Assembly (NCBI GenBank): GCA_964034945.1
Contig: OZ035961.1
Coordinates: forward strand, 64,524,244-64,588,243
DNA: 64,000 bases
Source: Chrysopilus asiliformis
Lineage: Eukaryota > Arthropoda > Insecta > Diptera > Rhagionidae
Direction: 5' to 3'
The notes beneath the pieces were generated by a model. It saw only the letters and a list, made by a program, of their open reading frames with translations, searched no databases and was not told the DNA's origin. The position numbers and the translations under genes were made by a program. Position 1 is the stretch's first letter. Each line of letters starts with the position of its first letter. This document shows, piece after piece, positions 43,381-54,092 of this stretch.

Positions 43381-45219
43381 TAGGGCTGTCAAAAATATGC
43401 ACTAAAAATGGCAAAATATACACTTAAATATGCACTTAAATATGCACTTTAAAAACATTCAAAATCCGATATATGGTATATTTCACCCAAAATAGTGAAC
43501 GGAACTTGTTAAAATGTGATTAATTCGACTTTTGTGGAAAATAAAAAAAAAGTAAAATACCATTGAATATCAGAAAAATTGAAAAAATAATAGTCTGTAA
43601 AAAAAAATGACATTTTGACTGACAAAAAAAAATTTGACAGGAAAACTTGTTTCTAAATTGCAACTGTTAAATTTTAAGATATTTCGAAAATATGTTCAAT
43701 ATTTCATATTGTCTATGGTATAAGAAAATTATCAGTTGTGGCCAACACAAAACTTCCTTCCACAAAATCTGCGCAATTGACGCTATAGCCCTATCGTTTT
43801 GTCAACCAAATATCGCACATGGTCCCGTAGACTGTAGTATCTCAAAAAAATGTGTTTTTGAGTAATTATTCCATTATGTAAAGGAAAATTGACTGAATCA
43901 AATGAAAAACAAATTTAAATGTAAACGTAGTCCTAAAATTTATTTATTTTTGGTTTTTTAAATTCCCATTTTTTAAAATTTAAATTGATTTTGTGGAAAA
44001 CAAACCTAACTCTATCTTTTATTATTGCAAAAAAAAAAAAAATGAAGCAAATTATCTGTAAATTATTATCAAAAGAGTAATAAATTGAAATATTACTGTA
44101 CAGACAACAGAAAAGAACAATTATTTATAAACAATTATTTTGAAATGAAAACTTTGAATGCGTTTTTCTTGAAATGGCCGATTTTGAGATACTACAGTCT
44201 ACGGGACCATGTGCGATATGACCTCAAAACGTACAAAATTTGAGATAACTTGAGAACGGTAAAAGATATCGATTTACGGTAAAAGGTAAAAATGTGGAAA
44301 ATTTTATTGCTTTTCAATTTTTTTTTCGAAAAACTGTTAGTTTGAAAGTAATTTGCAAAAATATATTTTTTACATTTTAATAAAAATATCTCAATAACGG
44401 TAAAAGATAATGGATGACGGTAAAAGGCAAAATTGTGCAGAATGCCATTCTCATTAATTCATCTCACATATACAGTAAGCAAAAAACCATTTTTTTCGAG
44501 ATAATGGCAAAAAACTATTTTTTGTTGGAAATAACGGTGTATCTCGATAACAGTTGGAAATATCGATTTCTAGCAAAAGACAAAAGTGTAGGAAGTTCTG
44601 TCATACTTAAGACTACTAAAAAATGCGTAGTTTCGGAGGAAATTGAGAAAAACCAATTCGCGATTTTTAAAAACCCGCCATTTTGGTTACTTCCGGTTAA
44701 CGGATTTCCACCAATTTTAGGATCGTCCCATTCCAGGACCAAATTTTCCTATAAAATTTCATAGCTCTAGCTATATTAGTTTTTGAGAAATCTTGTACAC
44801 AGACTGACACACAGAAAGACATTTTTGTAATATGACTCCAATGGACTAAGGAGTGATCGGGAAATGTTTTTAGGCAAAATTAAGAGGTTGACATTTTTCA
44901 TGAATACAATACTTTTTTTATATACTTCGTAGAAAGTAAAAACACATATTTATTTATTTTTAATATTTATTCTAGCTGAAACAGTCGAATTATAATTTGA
45001 ATTGTACAAAAAAAAATTTGGTTTTCATGAAACTTGTCAAATATGCAACTAAATATGCATTTATATGCAAATATGCACTAATGTGTCAAATATGCGAAAT
45101 ATGCAACAACAAGTGACCTTCATTCGCTTCTAAACTTATTGATTCGGATGAATAAAAAACTCTCGGAGCCGAAATCATAACGAGAAGAAATATGCAAATG
45201 CATATTTTTGACAGCCGTA
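43381..45219. mobile_element. hAT-like element 1 of a twin pair
   Basis: Ends TAGGGCTGTCAAAAATATGC and the complement of TACGGCTGTCAAAAATATGC lie between CTTATGAC copies (43373-43380 and 45220-45227). The motif aaatatgca recurs many times near both ends (43405-43450 and 45045-45110), as expected for hAT transposase-binding repeats. A smaller inverted-repeat element lies at 43810-44219. No transposase is encoded. Confidence 0.88.
43810..44219. mobile_element. Small inverted-repeat element inside hAT 1
   Basis: The left arm (43810-43847: atatcgcacatggtcccgta, then gactgtagtatctcaaaa) is the exact complement of the right arm (44182-44219). The ~335 bp between them have no open frame. Length and structure fit a MITE. 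No clear target duplication was seen. Confidence 0.7.
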
Positions 45220-45227
45220 CTTATGAC

Positions 45228-46470
45228 TAGGGATGCCAACGATACCTCGATGTTTGCAAAACAACCAGGCATCGTTGAAAAATGTCGAGTTTTAACCTCG
45301 ATGTTGAACAGGCGAATATATCGAGGTATCGATGTTGTTAAGGAGGCCCTCCATTACCATGACTTTTCCCAACTGCAAAAAAATAGAGACACATTTATGT
45401 GAAGATACCTTGGTGAGCAAGGGAGATAAGAATCAACTGCAAACCTTTGTCGGCAACTGCAAAAATAATTTCTCCTCTTTTTTTATGGCGATTTTATGGT
45501 TACAGTTGACGGACTTCAACTTTTTTATATCGATTTCTACTACAATCACACATTGTCTCTGTAAGTGAATAGTAAGCACGGACACATCCAAAGTGTTAGC
45601 TGTCATTTTTCATGTAGTGGTTGAAAATTATACAGCTCTATAGCTTTATTGCTATGCCAATTTGAACATTATATCCATAGTATAAGGTTTGATATGTTTG
45701 CTATAAATTTGTAAAACTGGAAGGGATAGCGTTTATACTTGTATTCAGTCATTCCTATTTAGATCTATATAAGTCTATCTTGCTCTAGTTTTCTGCATTT
45801 TTTTGCAGTTACAGAAGTCATGGCAATGGAGATCCTCCTTTATCCACGATGTTAGAACATTACTCTTCATAAAATTAGTAGAGATAAAGTTTTTAGATAG
45901 ATTTAATTTAGCCACTCTACTTAAAGATTTGTTTAAATTTTCTTTGGTATTAATTTTCGGTTTCATCTTTCTACAAGATTTCGCAAAAAATACCAGAGCT
46001 AGCCATAAAATTTTAGAGAGAAGTTTGGTCCTGATGTGGAAATCCGTTAACCGGAAGTAACCAAAACGGCGGCTTTTTCAAAACTACGATTTCGTTTTCT
46101 GCGATTTATTCCGAAACTTGGAGACAATAAAATTTGCTACATTTATGTCTTTTACTAGAGCTCCGTTATGAAGATATGCCGGTATTTCAATAAAATTAGT
46201 TTTTTGCGAATATCTCGAAAACTAATGAGTTTTTGGTGGTTCAATGTATAAGAAGAATTAAAACCGTGTTAATTCTACCTGGGTGGACTTAACCCACAAC
46301 AGAGCATCCGCTAGGTGGCTAAATTATTTGTTAAATTGAACTTTTTCAAAACATCGGAAAAACATTGAGGTATCGATGTTTTCAGGACGTTGTTTTTGAC
46401 ATCGATGTCGCCTTAAAAAAAAAATCGATTTTCAATATATCGAGGTTTTAAGAACGATGTTGCGTCCCTA
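45228..46470. mobile_element. hAT-like element 2 of a twin pair
   Basis: Ends TAGGGATGCCAACGATACCT and the complement of TAGGGACGCAACATCGTTCT are bordered by CTTATGAC (45220-45227 and 46471-46478). Subterminal motifs cctcgatgtt and atatcgaggt(a/t)tcgatg recur at both ends. A segment around aaccggaagtaaccaaaa (46050) also occurs inverted in element 1 (44683-44700). Non-coding. Confidence 0.87.
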
Positions 46471-46744
46471 CTTATGACAGTTAACAAGATTTAAATTTTG
46501 ACACATGCAGAATGTTGCTGAATAACATTGCAGGGTTCCCACAACGAATTTATGGGATTTTGAACGAGATTTATACTATGTTCACACCGACGCAAAATCA
46601 CGTAATTTTGCGAAAGGATTTAGATCTTAAACCAAAGTGTTCACAGAGAGGTTAAGGTAATTTTGTTTCACATTTCAACAACGTTGGTTCAAAAATGGGT
46701 CGAGGAAGTTTGTGTAGGATTACTATGAATTTTAGTAATATGAT

Positions 46745-48226
46745 TTTCCTAAATTTATTTATTTATTTATTTATTTACAATATTGCTATAGAACAGATAT
46801 ATATCCAATTACTCAATAGCACTAAATTAATGATGAAATACAACTGTTAAGATCTTAACCAATTAATCACATTTTGACGGAATCTTAAATACGGGATGTC
46901 TAGCGAACCAAAGTGAAGGTTGTTATGATTTCTTGGGAGACGTACTAGTGATGAGTGATAATACACATTAAGCGTAGCAACAAGTTGCATGAAAGTCAAA
47001 TTCAGTCGGTTTGGTAAACCTGAAGATCTTAGATTTAGCCGCTGTTCTAAAGTGCTTCCAAAACCTCCATTAAAAATTTTGAAAAGGGTGCACTCATCTA
47101 GGAATAAACGCCGTTTCTCTAGCGTTGGTAATTTAAAGTGTTCAAGTCTTTCGTTGTAACTGTCATTATTCATGTTAAATTTGAAGCAAACTTGGTTTGT
47201 AAATCTTCTTTGTACACGTTCAATTTGGTTTACATGACACATATAGCACGGAGATCACACAGAAGAACAGTATTCAAGAATACTATGCACAAGGCTTATA
47301 AATAATGTGATACATGTAGAAGGGTGACAAAAGAACGCGACGAACGAACAATAAAACCGGATAGTCGCAGTGCCCTATTAGTTATATTTAAGATGTGCTG
47401 ATCAAATTTTAATTTGGAATCAAAATTAACTCCAAGATCGGACACCTTTTGAATTTTGGCCAAAATTATGTTGTCGAGCGTGTAATCGTGGCATATCAGA
47501 ATTTTGCTCAGGGAAAAGGTCATTTGATTGCACTTAGAAATATTTAAAGTCAAGTCATTGTTATTGCACCATATACATAAAGAGTTAAGGTCAAGTTGTA
47601 AAATTTCACAGTCAAGTAAAGATTTTATTATTTTATAAATTTTAAGATCGTCAGCAAATAAAAGGGAGTCAGATAAAAGGAACTGCGGCAAGTCATTAAT
47701 AAAAATTAAAAACAAAAAAGGACCCAGGACAGATCCCTGAGGTATACCACTACATGGAGAAAAACATCTAGACATACAATTGTTAAACACAACAAAGTTA
47801 CTTCTATTCGTCAAGTAGGATCTCAGTAAATGCAATAAATCGCCTTTTATTCCATAGTTTTTTGCCAGTAAAATATTATGGTTAACTGTATCAAATGCCT
47901 TTGAGAAATCCATGTATATCACATCAAGTTGACCATGTTTTTCCAGAGTTTCCGCTACAGTGTTCGTAAATTGAATAAGGTTCGTCAGAGTAGATTAATT
48001 TTTACGAAACCCATGTTGGTTTACGCAAATTGAGTCTGAGAGGACATCGTCTAGGTGCGAGAAAATTAATTTTTCAAATATTTTCGCGAAGCAATTCAAT
48101 ATAGTGACTGGTCTATAGTTTTCAGCTAACAAATTATTGCCTTTTTTGAAAATTGGGATTACCAAACCCTTTTTCCAAATATCCGGAAAAATCCCTTCGT
48201 GCAAGCTTTTGTTCGATGAAATATTT
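46745..48226 (-). pseudogene. CR1-like LINE: reverse transcriptase and 3' end
   Basis: Minus strand. LHEGIFPDIWKKGLVIPIFK and NYRPVTILNCFAKIFEKLIF open the RT. After an in-frame stop near 47996 come IYMDFSKAFDTVNHNIL, GIPQGSVLGPFLFLIFINDL and LLFADDLKIYK with the catalytic ADD. Near 47290 the frame changes and YNERLEHFKLPTLEKRRLF closes the protein at 46847. A (TAAA)n-type tail at 46750-46775 marks the 3' end. The 5' side is truncated and abuts the Penelope-like element. Stops and shifts make it inactive. Confidence 0.88.
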
Positions 48227-48378
48227 TTTTTTGTTTGGTTTTTAAGCTTTTCGGTCTTTCTTTGAAATAAAACAATTTCAACTTTATCCCTTTCGGTTTT
48301 TATTAAAACCGACGTTTCGGTCATGTTTATGACCATTTTCAATGTGACCATTTTCAAAATAAAACCACCCTTCAAAAA

Positions 48379-48747
48379 TTAAAAGACCCTATCCCTAAAT
48401 CAAAACAGTCAAACGTAATTTAAAAAATTCCTTGCAAAGGGGATGCAAGTCATGGCGAGAGTTGCAATTTTAGCTATGTAGGTCAAACCAAACAATTTCT
48501 AGAAAAAATAATTAACAATCACAAAAATTACCTAAAGAGAACTAGAGGTAATACAAAAATACTATCGACAGAAAATAACTACAAGAAACGGCTGACAGTG
48601 GAAGCTCTTCACATATACACCGAAAACACTTACAACATTAAACGTGACACGGACGATATCTCTGCGATATACTGCTCTCTTCTTGATGATGAGAAAAGCT
48701 CGCGCAAGAGAAGACGAACTCATACAAATGACAGTGATACTACCAAC
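48379..48747 (+). pseudogene. Penelope GIY-YIG endonuclease, partial
   Basis: IPCKGDASHGESC followed by NFSYVGQTKQFLEK and INNHKNYLKR shows the Cys pair, the YVGQT form of the YIG motif and the His position typical of Penelope-type endonucleases. KRLTVEALHIYTENTYNIKR continues the domain. It runs into the hAT insertion at 48748. The N-terminal reverse transcriptase is absent, so this is a fragment. Confidence 0.78.
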
Positions 48748-49300
48748 CAGTGTTGCCGGAGACCTCAAGCCCAAAATCGCTGAAATGAGGAAAAAACATC
48801 TCAAAAGTCTCCGAAATTATAGACAAAAATCGCTAGTTTTGAGACTTTTTTTTAATGCATATTTAAACATATATCTTGTTTTCAAATCGCTTTTATTCTT
48901 TGTTTTTAACAATAATAAAATATAATAATAAAAAAAACAACTTTGTCTTCTTAAAAAACATACTGCACCTGCAGCAAAGCAAACAAAATTTAAAATAAAT
49001 TTGACTTTTACTTAAGTTGAGTGATTCATGTATTTTCTTATAGGCGGATTTTGTGGTACTTATTTATATACATTTGGTAGGTTGTTGACCCAATAAGCAT
49101 AAATGTAAAAAATTGTGCAAAGTATGATATTTATTAGTAAAATTTTCAAAAAAGTTTTTTTTTCTTAAGAAATTTTTGAAAATCGGTGAAAATCTCCGAA
49201 AAGTCCCCAAAAGACCACTAAAATCTCAAATCTCAACACGTGCTTTTTAAGGCATGAAAGTCGCTAGAAATGAGACAAGTCGCTGAAAATGGCAACACGG
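48748..49300. mobile_element. Small hAT-like element, TSD CTACCAAC
   Basis: Left end CAGTGTTGCCGG and the complement of CCGTGTTGCCAT at the right end are flanked by CTACCAAC at 48740-48747 and 49301-49308, fitting nTnnnnAn. ctcaaaa/gtctccgaaa motifs recur in both halves. It is 553 bp and non-coding, and it interrupts the Penelope endonuclease. Confidence 0.85.
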
Positions 49301-49956
49301 CTACCAACAATAAACGATTACGGCGATAAGATACACTTAATACAATCAAACAAGCAAATGCATGATCAGCATAAACTGTTATTAGTTCATCATTCCTACC
49401 ATAGTTTTAAGTCCAATTATTGTTATGTGACGTCGTATTTATTTATTTTGAAATGTACGTCCAGTGCTTTTACTTTATTATTTTATTTTGATCTCGTCAA
49501 CATTGTTAACTTGTTCTTCATGTTAATATATAAACAAAAGTAAGTAAAATTCAAATAATAATTGTTCAATTTAAAAATCTTTCGGAGTTGGTCTAAAAAT
49601 AAAAATCTTATATTGTAGTACCTTGAATAGGGTTACCAACCATACTCTTTTAAGAGTACTAGTACTCTTTTTCGACCCCTGAACTATTATACTCTAACTT
49701 TTTTCAAAAAAGTACTCTTAATACTCTTTTTTGATGCAGAAATAGAATAAAGAAAAACCACTTAAAAATTCAAACATAATAGTTCACTGAACTTATTTAT
49801 AACATTAAAAAATCAAGTACAATTTTCGCTGATGATTTGGCATTTTCATATATTGTTTTTTGAAGACGAATTGTAAGTGACTGTGATATTGCGTAACTAT
49901 ATTTGCATAGAACACAAAATCGCTTGAAGAGGTAATACCTTTTACCTAAGGATATA

Positions 49957-50861
49957 ACACATGGATCAATAAGTCCCGAGACTAACAATGAAAACAACAT
50001 TTTTTTTGCAAAATTTTTTTTTATTCATCAATATAATCACCTTTTAGGGTGATACAATCGTCACGCCATGCGTATCCCAAAAAACTGACGCCATGACTTT
50101 GCCAGCTGACTGCTGCGTTTTCGGACGCTTCGGACGGCTTTCGCCAGCTGTGCGCCACTCAGATGACTGCCGCTTCGACTCTGGAGTGTAGTGATGTATC
50201 CATGTTTCGTCCATGGTCACGTAACGACGCAAGAAATCTTTTTTATTGCGAGTAAATAGCGATAAACAGCTTTCTGAATCATCGACTCGTTGCTGTTTTT
50301 GTTTCATCGAAAGCAATCGCGGCACCCACTTGGAAAAAACCTTTTTCATGCTCAATTTTTCATGAAGGATAGTAAATGCACTTCCATATGATATCTGTGT
50401 TATCTCAGCAATCTCACGGAGCTTCACTTTACGATCTTTCATTATAATTTTTGTCACTTCACTCACATTTTCCGGTGTAACGGCTTCCACAGGTCTACCC
50501 GAGCGTTCCGCGTCATTTGTGTCGGTACGACCACGTTTAAACTCGGCAAACCACCGACAAATCGTTGCTTTTGATGGACAAGAGTCCGGGTAACATTTTT
50601 CAATCCATTGTTTCGCTTGCACGGTGTTTTTATCCATTAAAAAACAATGTTTTATCAGAACACGAAACTCGGTTTTTTCCATTTTTTAAACAAACTACAA
50701 AACGACTTTACTCCAACCTCGATAACTCAGCTGTTTCTGGTCCGATCGACTTAAAATTTTGACACGTTTCAAGCAAAGGTTAGTACTCTAGAAAGACGTG
50801 GTTACTGGTTTACTACGAGCGTCATCTCTGGGTTAGTCTCGGGACTTATTGATCCATGTGT
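49957..50861 (-). mobile_element. Mariner element, internally deleted
   Basis: A perfect ~30-bp TIR beginning ACACATGGATCAATAAGTCC is bordered by TA (49955-49956 and 50862-50863). At 905 bp it is shorter than the usual ~1.3 kb because the C-terminal half of the transposase is missing. The mariner family uses TA targets and a DD34D transposase. Confidence 0.92.
50044..50682 (-). pseudogene. Mariner transposase, C-terminally deleted (212 aa)
   Basis: The N-terminal HTH region is present: FRVLIKHCFLMDKNTVQAKQ, ATICRWFAEFKRGRTDTNDA, RSGRPVEAVTPENV, REIAEITQISYGSAFTILHE. The first catalytic Asp is in YVTMDETWIHHYTPESKRQS. The usual family length is ~345 aa. After SAGKVMASVFWDTHG the frame jumps to the end of the gene, so the second and third catalytic Asp are lost. 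It could still bind DNA but not cut. Confidence 0.9.
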
Positions 50862-50881
50862 TATGTAAGTTCGACACACAC

Positions 50882-51145
50882 ATATCGTCGGCTAAAAGTG
50901 AAATTGTGCTAAGTCCATTTGGTATAATTTTCCAGAAGAGCAATGAAAACCTTGTTAAATCGTTTTAATTCTCTTTCAATTACACTGAGTTTTCTTTAAA
51001 TGAGAAAAATTGGGCTCAATTTTCTTTAAATGGGACTCTGTTTTCTTTAAATGAAAATTAAAATGATTTAACAAGGATTTTTATTGCTCTTTTGAAAAAT
51101 TTGGTATAATGGACTTAGCACAATTCCACTTTTAGCCGACGATAT
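50882..51145. repeat. 264-bp hairpin inside the hAT element
   Basis: The left arm (atatcgtcggctaaaagtga ... attgtgctaagtcca ... aaaaccttgttaaatc) pairs with the right arm ending at 51145. The arms are ~95 bp around a ~60-bp loop containing repeated ttttctttaaatg. Probably a MITE. It lies 20 bp from the mariner. Confidence 0.75.
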
Positions 51146-51540
51146 GAACTCTTAAAAATATGTCAATTTTAATTCTGAATTTTCTATCATAACGCTGTCA
51201 AGGAAAGATTTTTTTCTTTAATTGAGAGTCAATGGACAGACGAAAGAAATAGGTTAGATGTGCGGAAAAGCTCATGGCTGCTACGGCTGGAGTGGCTGCT
51301 ATGGGTATTTATTTTTTGGAAGTTGAAATTCAATTTTGTTCTAGAATGGATTTAATGAAAATGTTAGTCTGCTTATGATTAGTTTGTGGCTACACTAGGA
51401 CCTAAGTCGAACACGCCCGTAAAGCACACTGATTTTTTTTTGACATTTACAAAAAAACGTTTTATTTCAGATTTGATAAAAATACTCTTTTTCAAAGTAA
51501 GAAATACTCTTTTTTCAATTCGACGAGATGGTAACCCTAA

Positions 51541-51656
51541 CCTTGAAAATGGTCATAAACATGACCGAAACGTCGGTTTTAATAAATAACCAAAAGGAAT
51601 AAAGTTGGAATTGTTTTATTTCAAAGAAAGACCGAAAAGCTTAAAAACCAAACAAA
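51541..51656 (+). repeat. Penelope terminal repeat with hammerhead-like motif
   Basis: ttgaaaaTGGTCATaaacATGACCgaaacgtcgg has the arrangement of a hammerhead ribozyme core: CUGANGA-like box, stem II (ggtcat/atgacc), then GAAA. Two positions of the first box differ from consensus, so activity is doubtful. The inverted copy at 48226-48356 has the same motif. Hammerheads are known in Penelope terminal repeats. Confidence 0.55.
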
Positions 51657-51795
51657 AAAGAATTATAAAATAACGGTCGACCTACTTTTAACAAATCGAT
51701 GAAATATGTGCAAACAGAATTAGACACTTTAGAAGAAAATGGAAACTATCTGTAATGAAAATAAACAATTATTTTCCATTTCATATTTAACGGCA

Positions 51796-51984
51796 TCATA
51801 AACATGTCCATTTTTTTTGCCCCGCGTAGGTTGTTTTTTTTTCAGACCACAGGTTTACTAATATATCCTCTTCGCGTGCAGAACACGACTTCTTTTTCTT
51901 ATATTTCCGTTTTTCCAATGCAGCACAAATGTCAAAACTGATGTGCTGAAGAGAGCTGAATAAGTGATGCAGGGTTGTATCCAT
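51796..51984 (-). pseudogene. Myb/SANT-like remnant of Harbinger partner protein
   Basis: A 62-codon frame contains KKKKSCSAREEDILVNLWSEK, which resembles the first helix of the Myb/SANT-type domain in PIF/Harbinger second ORFs. It then loses frame near GQKKWTCL-stop. Its position just inside the right TIR suits a partner gene start. The match is short, so confidence is moderate. Confidence 0.5.
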
Positions 51985-52155
51985 TGTTTTTACTTGATTT
52001 CGTTCGTAATTTTGTGGAAATTACGTACTTTTAGTGATTTTGAAAACACGCTAAAGTACTGGAAATCTCGCGATTTCGAGCGTGATTTCGTTCAAAATCA
52101 AATCACGCAAATCCTCAAAATTACGTTATTTTGCGTCGGTGTGAACATAGTATTA

Positions 52156-53191
52156 AACAAAATCTCGTGATTTCAAGTTGATTTCAAAATCCACTATTGT
52201 ATGGGAAATTTACTAGATTTGGATACGGATTTGGCGAAATATCGCAAAATCTGGAGATTTGCAGTAGATGGAAACGTGGTATAAATTTATTTCAAGGTCA
52301 AAGTTAAAAAAACTAACAGATAAAAGGTTAAAAAATAAAATATTTAAAGCAGAATCGATGGGTTAGTTTGAAAAAATATCAGTTGTGTTAGCGGAAGGTA
52401 ATTTATTTACAATTACTGGTAACATTTTTTTAAAAGTATTTACCAATGGCAATATACAAGTACACTGGTAAGCCTAATTTAATTAATTCGGAGGGCTTAT
52501 ATTCGAAACAAAAAAATTTATGGGAAAATATAGTACATGGATTTCTAATAATTGTTTCCTCATTTTTATATAAATTATACATATTTGAAACTCCATTCGC
52601 GCATTAAGGTCAAGGGCCACGGGAAATTTTTGCAGATGATAAAATTTTGCTGAAAACTAGAAAGAGACAAATATATTAATTTTCAGTGGGAAAGACAGAA
52701 TTCGGACACGGTACTTTTATAGGAAGACTAGCATAGGGATTTGAATCTTATTTCCTGACCATAACCATGAAATTTTCAAACAATGTGTAGAAATTATATT
52801 TTGTTCGAATCTGACATTTGAATCAAAAGCATATTAAAGTTGAATAACTTTATTAAAAAAGTGAATAATCAAAAGCATTTTCGAAGCATCATGGACAGAA
52901 AAAAAGTACAAATTTTAATTGATATAATATGTGTTTGCATGTTTTTCATTATTGAATGTTTGGTTTTGAAGATGAAGATACCATAAAAGAGTATTCAACT
53001 ATTCCTATAATCAAGATGAAAAATTATAAAAGCAGATGGAATAATTATAGCATCAGATTACAACATTTTTTTGCAGATGATAGTTCTGTCTCTATCCAAC
53101 CAAGGCCTTTTCATATAACTGCATCTAATCATATGCAAAAAAATGTTCATCTTCACGTGGCCGTCGGCCTTTAAATGCCCCATCCACGAAA
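52156..53191. other. Unassigned stretch
   Basis: No family is recognised. A 72-codon frame at 52956-53174 (starts MFGFEDEDTIKEYSTIPIIK) has normal composition but no domain I know. It ends just before a Helitron 5' end. Confidence 0.35.
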
Positions 53192-53862
53192 TCTATCTAT
53201 ATATATAAAATTGTTTAACTTGATTGACTGACTGACTCATCAATGCCCAGCCCAAACCCCTGAAGCTAGAAACTTGAAACTTTCACAGTATGTCCCAACC
53301 AACGACTAAGGGGGTAAACGGAGGGTAAAGGGGGTTTGGGTGTTTTTAAACCGTGATTTTCGCCATTAATCCTGTTCAATAGAAGGCTGAAAAGTTTCAC
53401 TCGGGGGTTTTCGGGGTCGCTGATCACGAATCCGGTGTTAGATTTTCGAAATTGGAAATGAAAGGTCCTGTAAGGATAACACAAATATCCTTTTTCCCAT
53501 TTTTTCCGGGGAAAAATGGCATTAGGGGGTTTCCGGGTTCGCTGATCACGAATCCGGTGTTAGATTTTCGAAATTGGAAAAGAAAGGTCTTATAAGGATA
53601 ACACAAATATCGTTTTTCCCATTTTTTCCGGGAAAAATGGCATTAGGGGGTTTTCGGGGTCGCTGATCACGAATCCGGTGTTAGATCGAAACGGAAGGTT
53701 CTGTAAGGATAACCCAGATATCCTTTTTCTATAACATTTACCTGTAAAAACTATAATATTTACCTGTAAAAATATTTTGTACATACATACCTTATATTCC
53801 ACAATCGGGCCGGGTTAGGTCTGACGATCTCTTTGGTGCTAACGTGAAAGATCAACTCTCAA
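53192..53862 (+). mobile_element. Helitron 5' part with ~120-bp repeats
   Basis: It begins TCTATCTATATATATAAAAT after an A, followed by gattgactgactgactcatc and the conserved block seen inverted at 1806-1905. It contains three ~120-bp units with ggtcctgtaaggataac and ggggtcgctgatcacgaatc. The tail (ttatattccacaatcgggc ... gatctctttggtgctaacgt) recurs at 59160-59250. No 3' CTAG end is visible because the LOA element follows. Confidence 0.7.
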
Positions 53863-54092
53863 ATGTAGGTGGTCTGGCGTCTGCGGCAGGGGGGAATATG
53901 CCGACTGTTGTTGGCTCCGTAACCTGTTTAGCAGCATCGAGTCCTCACCTCTGTGCCGGTCATGTTTCGGGCAGGGGAGCGAGTCTCGATGGTTGTAACA
54001 TATACCATGTTACGATTCGCAAGTGTGCGCGTTGCCTCCTCGTGGCGACCACCGGTTATCTAGGCTAAAACGCGACGCTAAAGGAGAACACC

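Larger units (their letters stand above)
49628..51539. mobile_element. hAT-like element holding a mariner, TSD ACCTTGAA
   Basis: Ends TAGGGTTACCAACCATACTC and the complement of TAGGGTTACCATCTCGTCGA lie between ACCTTGAA copies (49620-49627 and 51540-51547). tactcttttt recurs near both ends. It interrupts the Penelope terminal repeat exactly, and is interrupted in turn by a mariner at 49957-50861. A 264-bp hairpin lies at 50882-51145. Confidence 0.83.
48226..51656 (+). mobile_element. Penelope-like element with inverted terminal repeats
   Basis: A ~115-130-bp repeat (tgaccgaaacgtcggtttta, ... gttttatttcaaagaaagac, ... aaccaaacaaa) stands inverted at 48226-48356 and direct at 51541-51656, like the pseudo-LTRs of Penelope elements. 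Between them the 3' part of the coding region (GIY-YIG endonuclease) survives. Two hAT elements interrupt it at 48748-49300 and 49628-51539. The Penelope sequence reads on smoothly when both are removed. The reverse transcriptase is missing. Confidence 0.8.
46574..52152. mobile_element. PIF/Harbinger-like element, outer shell of a nested stack
   Basis: TIRs TACTATGTTCACACCGACGC (left) and its complement (right end 52152) are flanked by TTA at 46571-46573 and 52153-52155, the PIF/Harbinger target. The next ~20 bp inward also pair (caaaat-acgtaattttg). Most of the interior is later insertions: a CR1-like LINE, a Penelope-like element, two hAT elements and a mariner. A Myb/SANT-like remnant near the right end supports the Harbinger assignment. 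Confidence 0.78.

Noticed and set aside
52956..53174. Possible small host gene (72 codons)
   Set aside because: No domain, no clear splice or promoter context, and flanked by transposons. Kept only as unassigned sequence.
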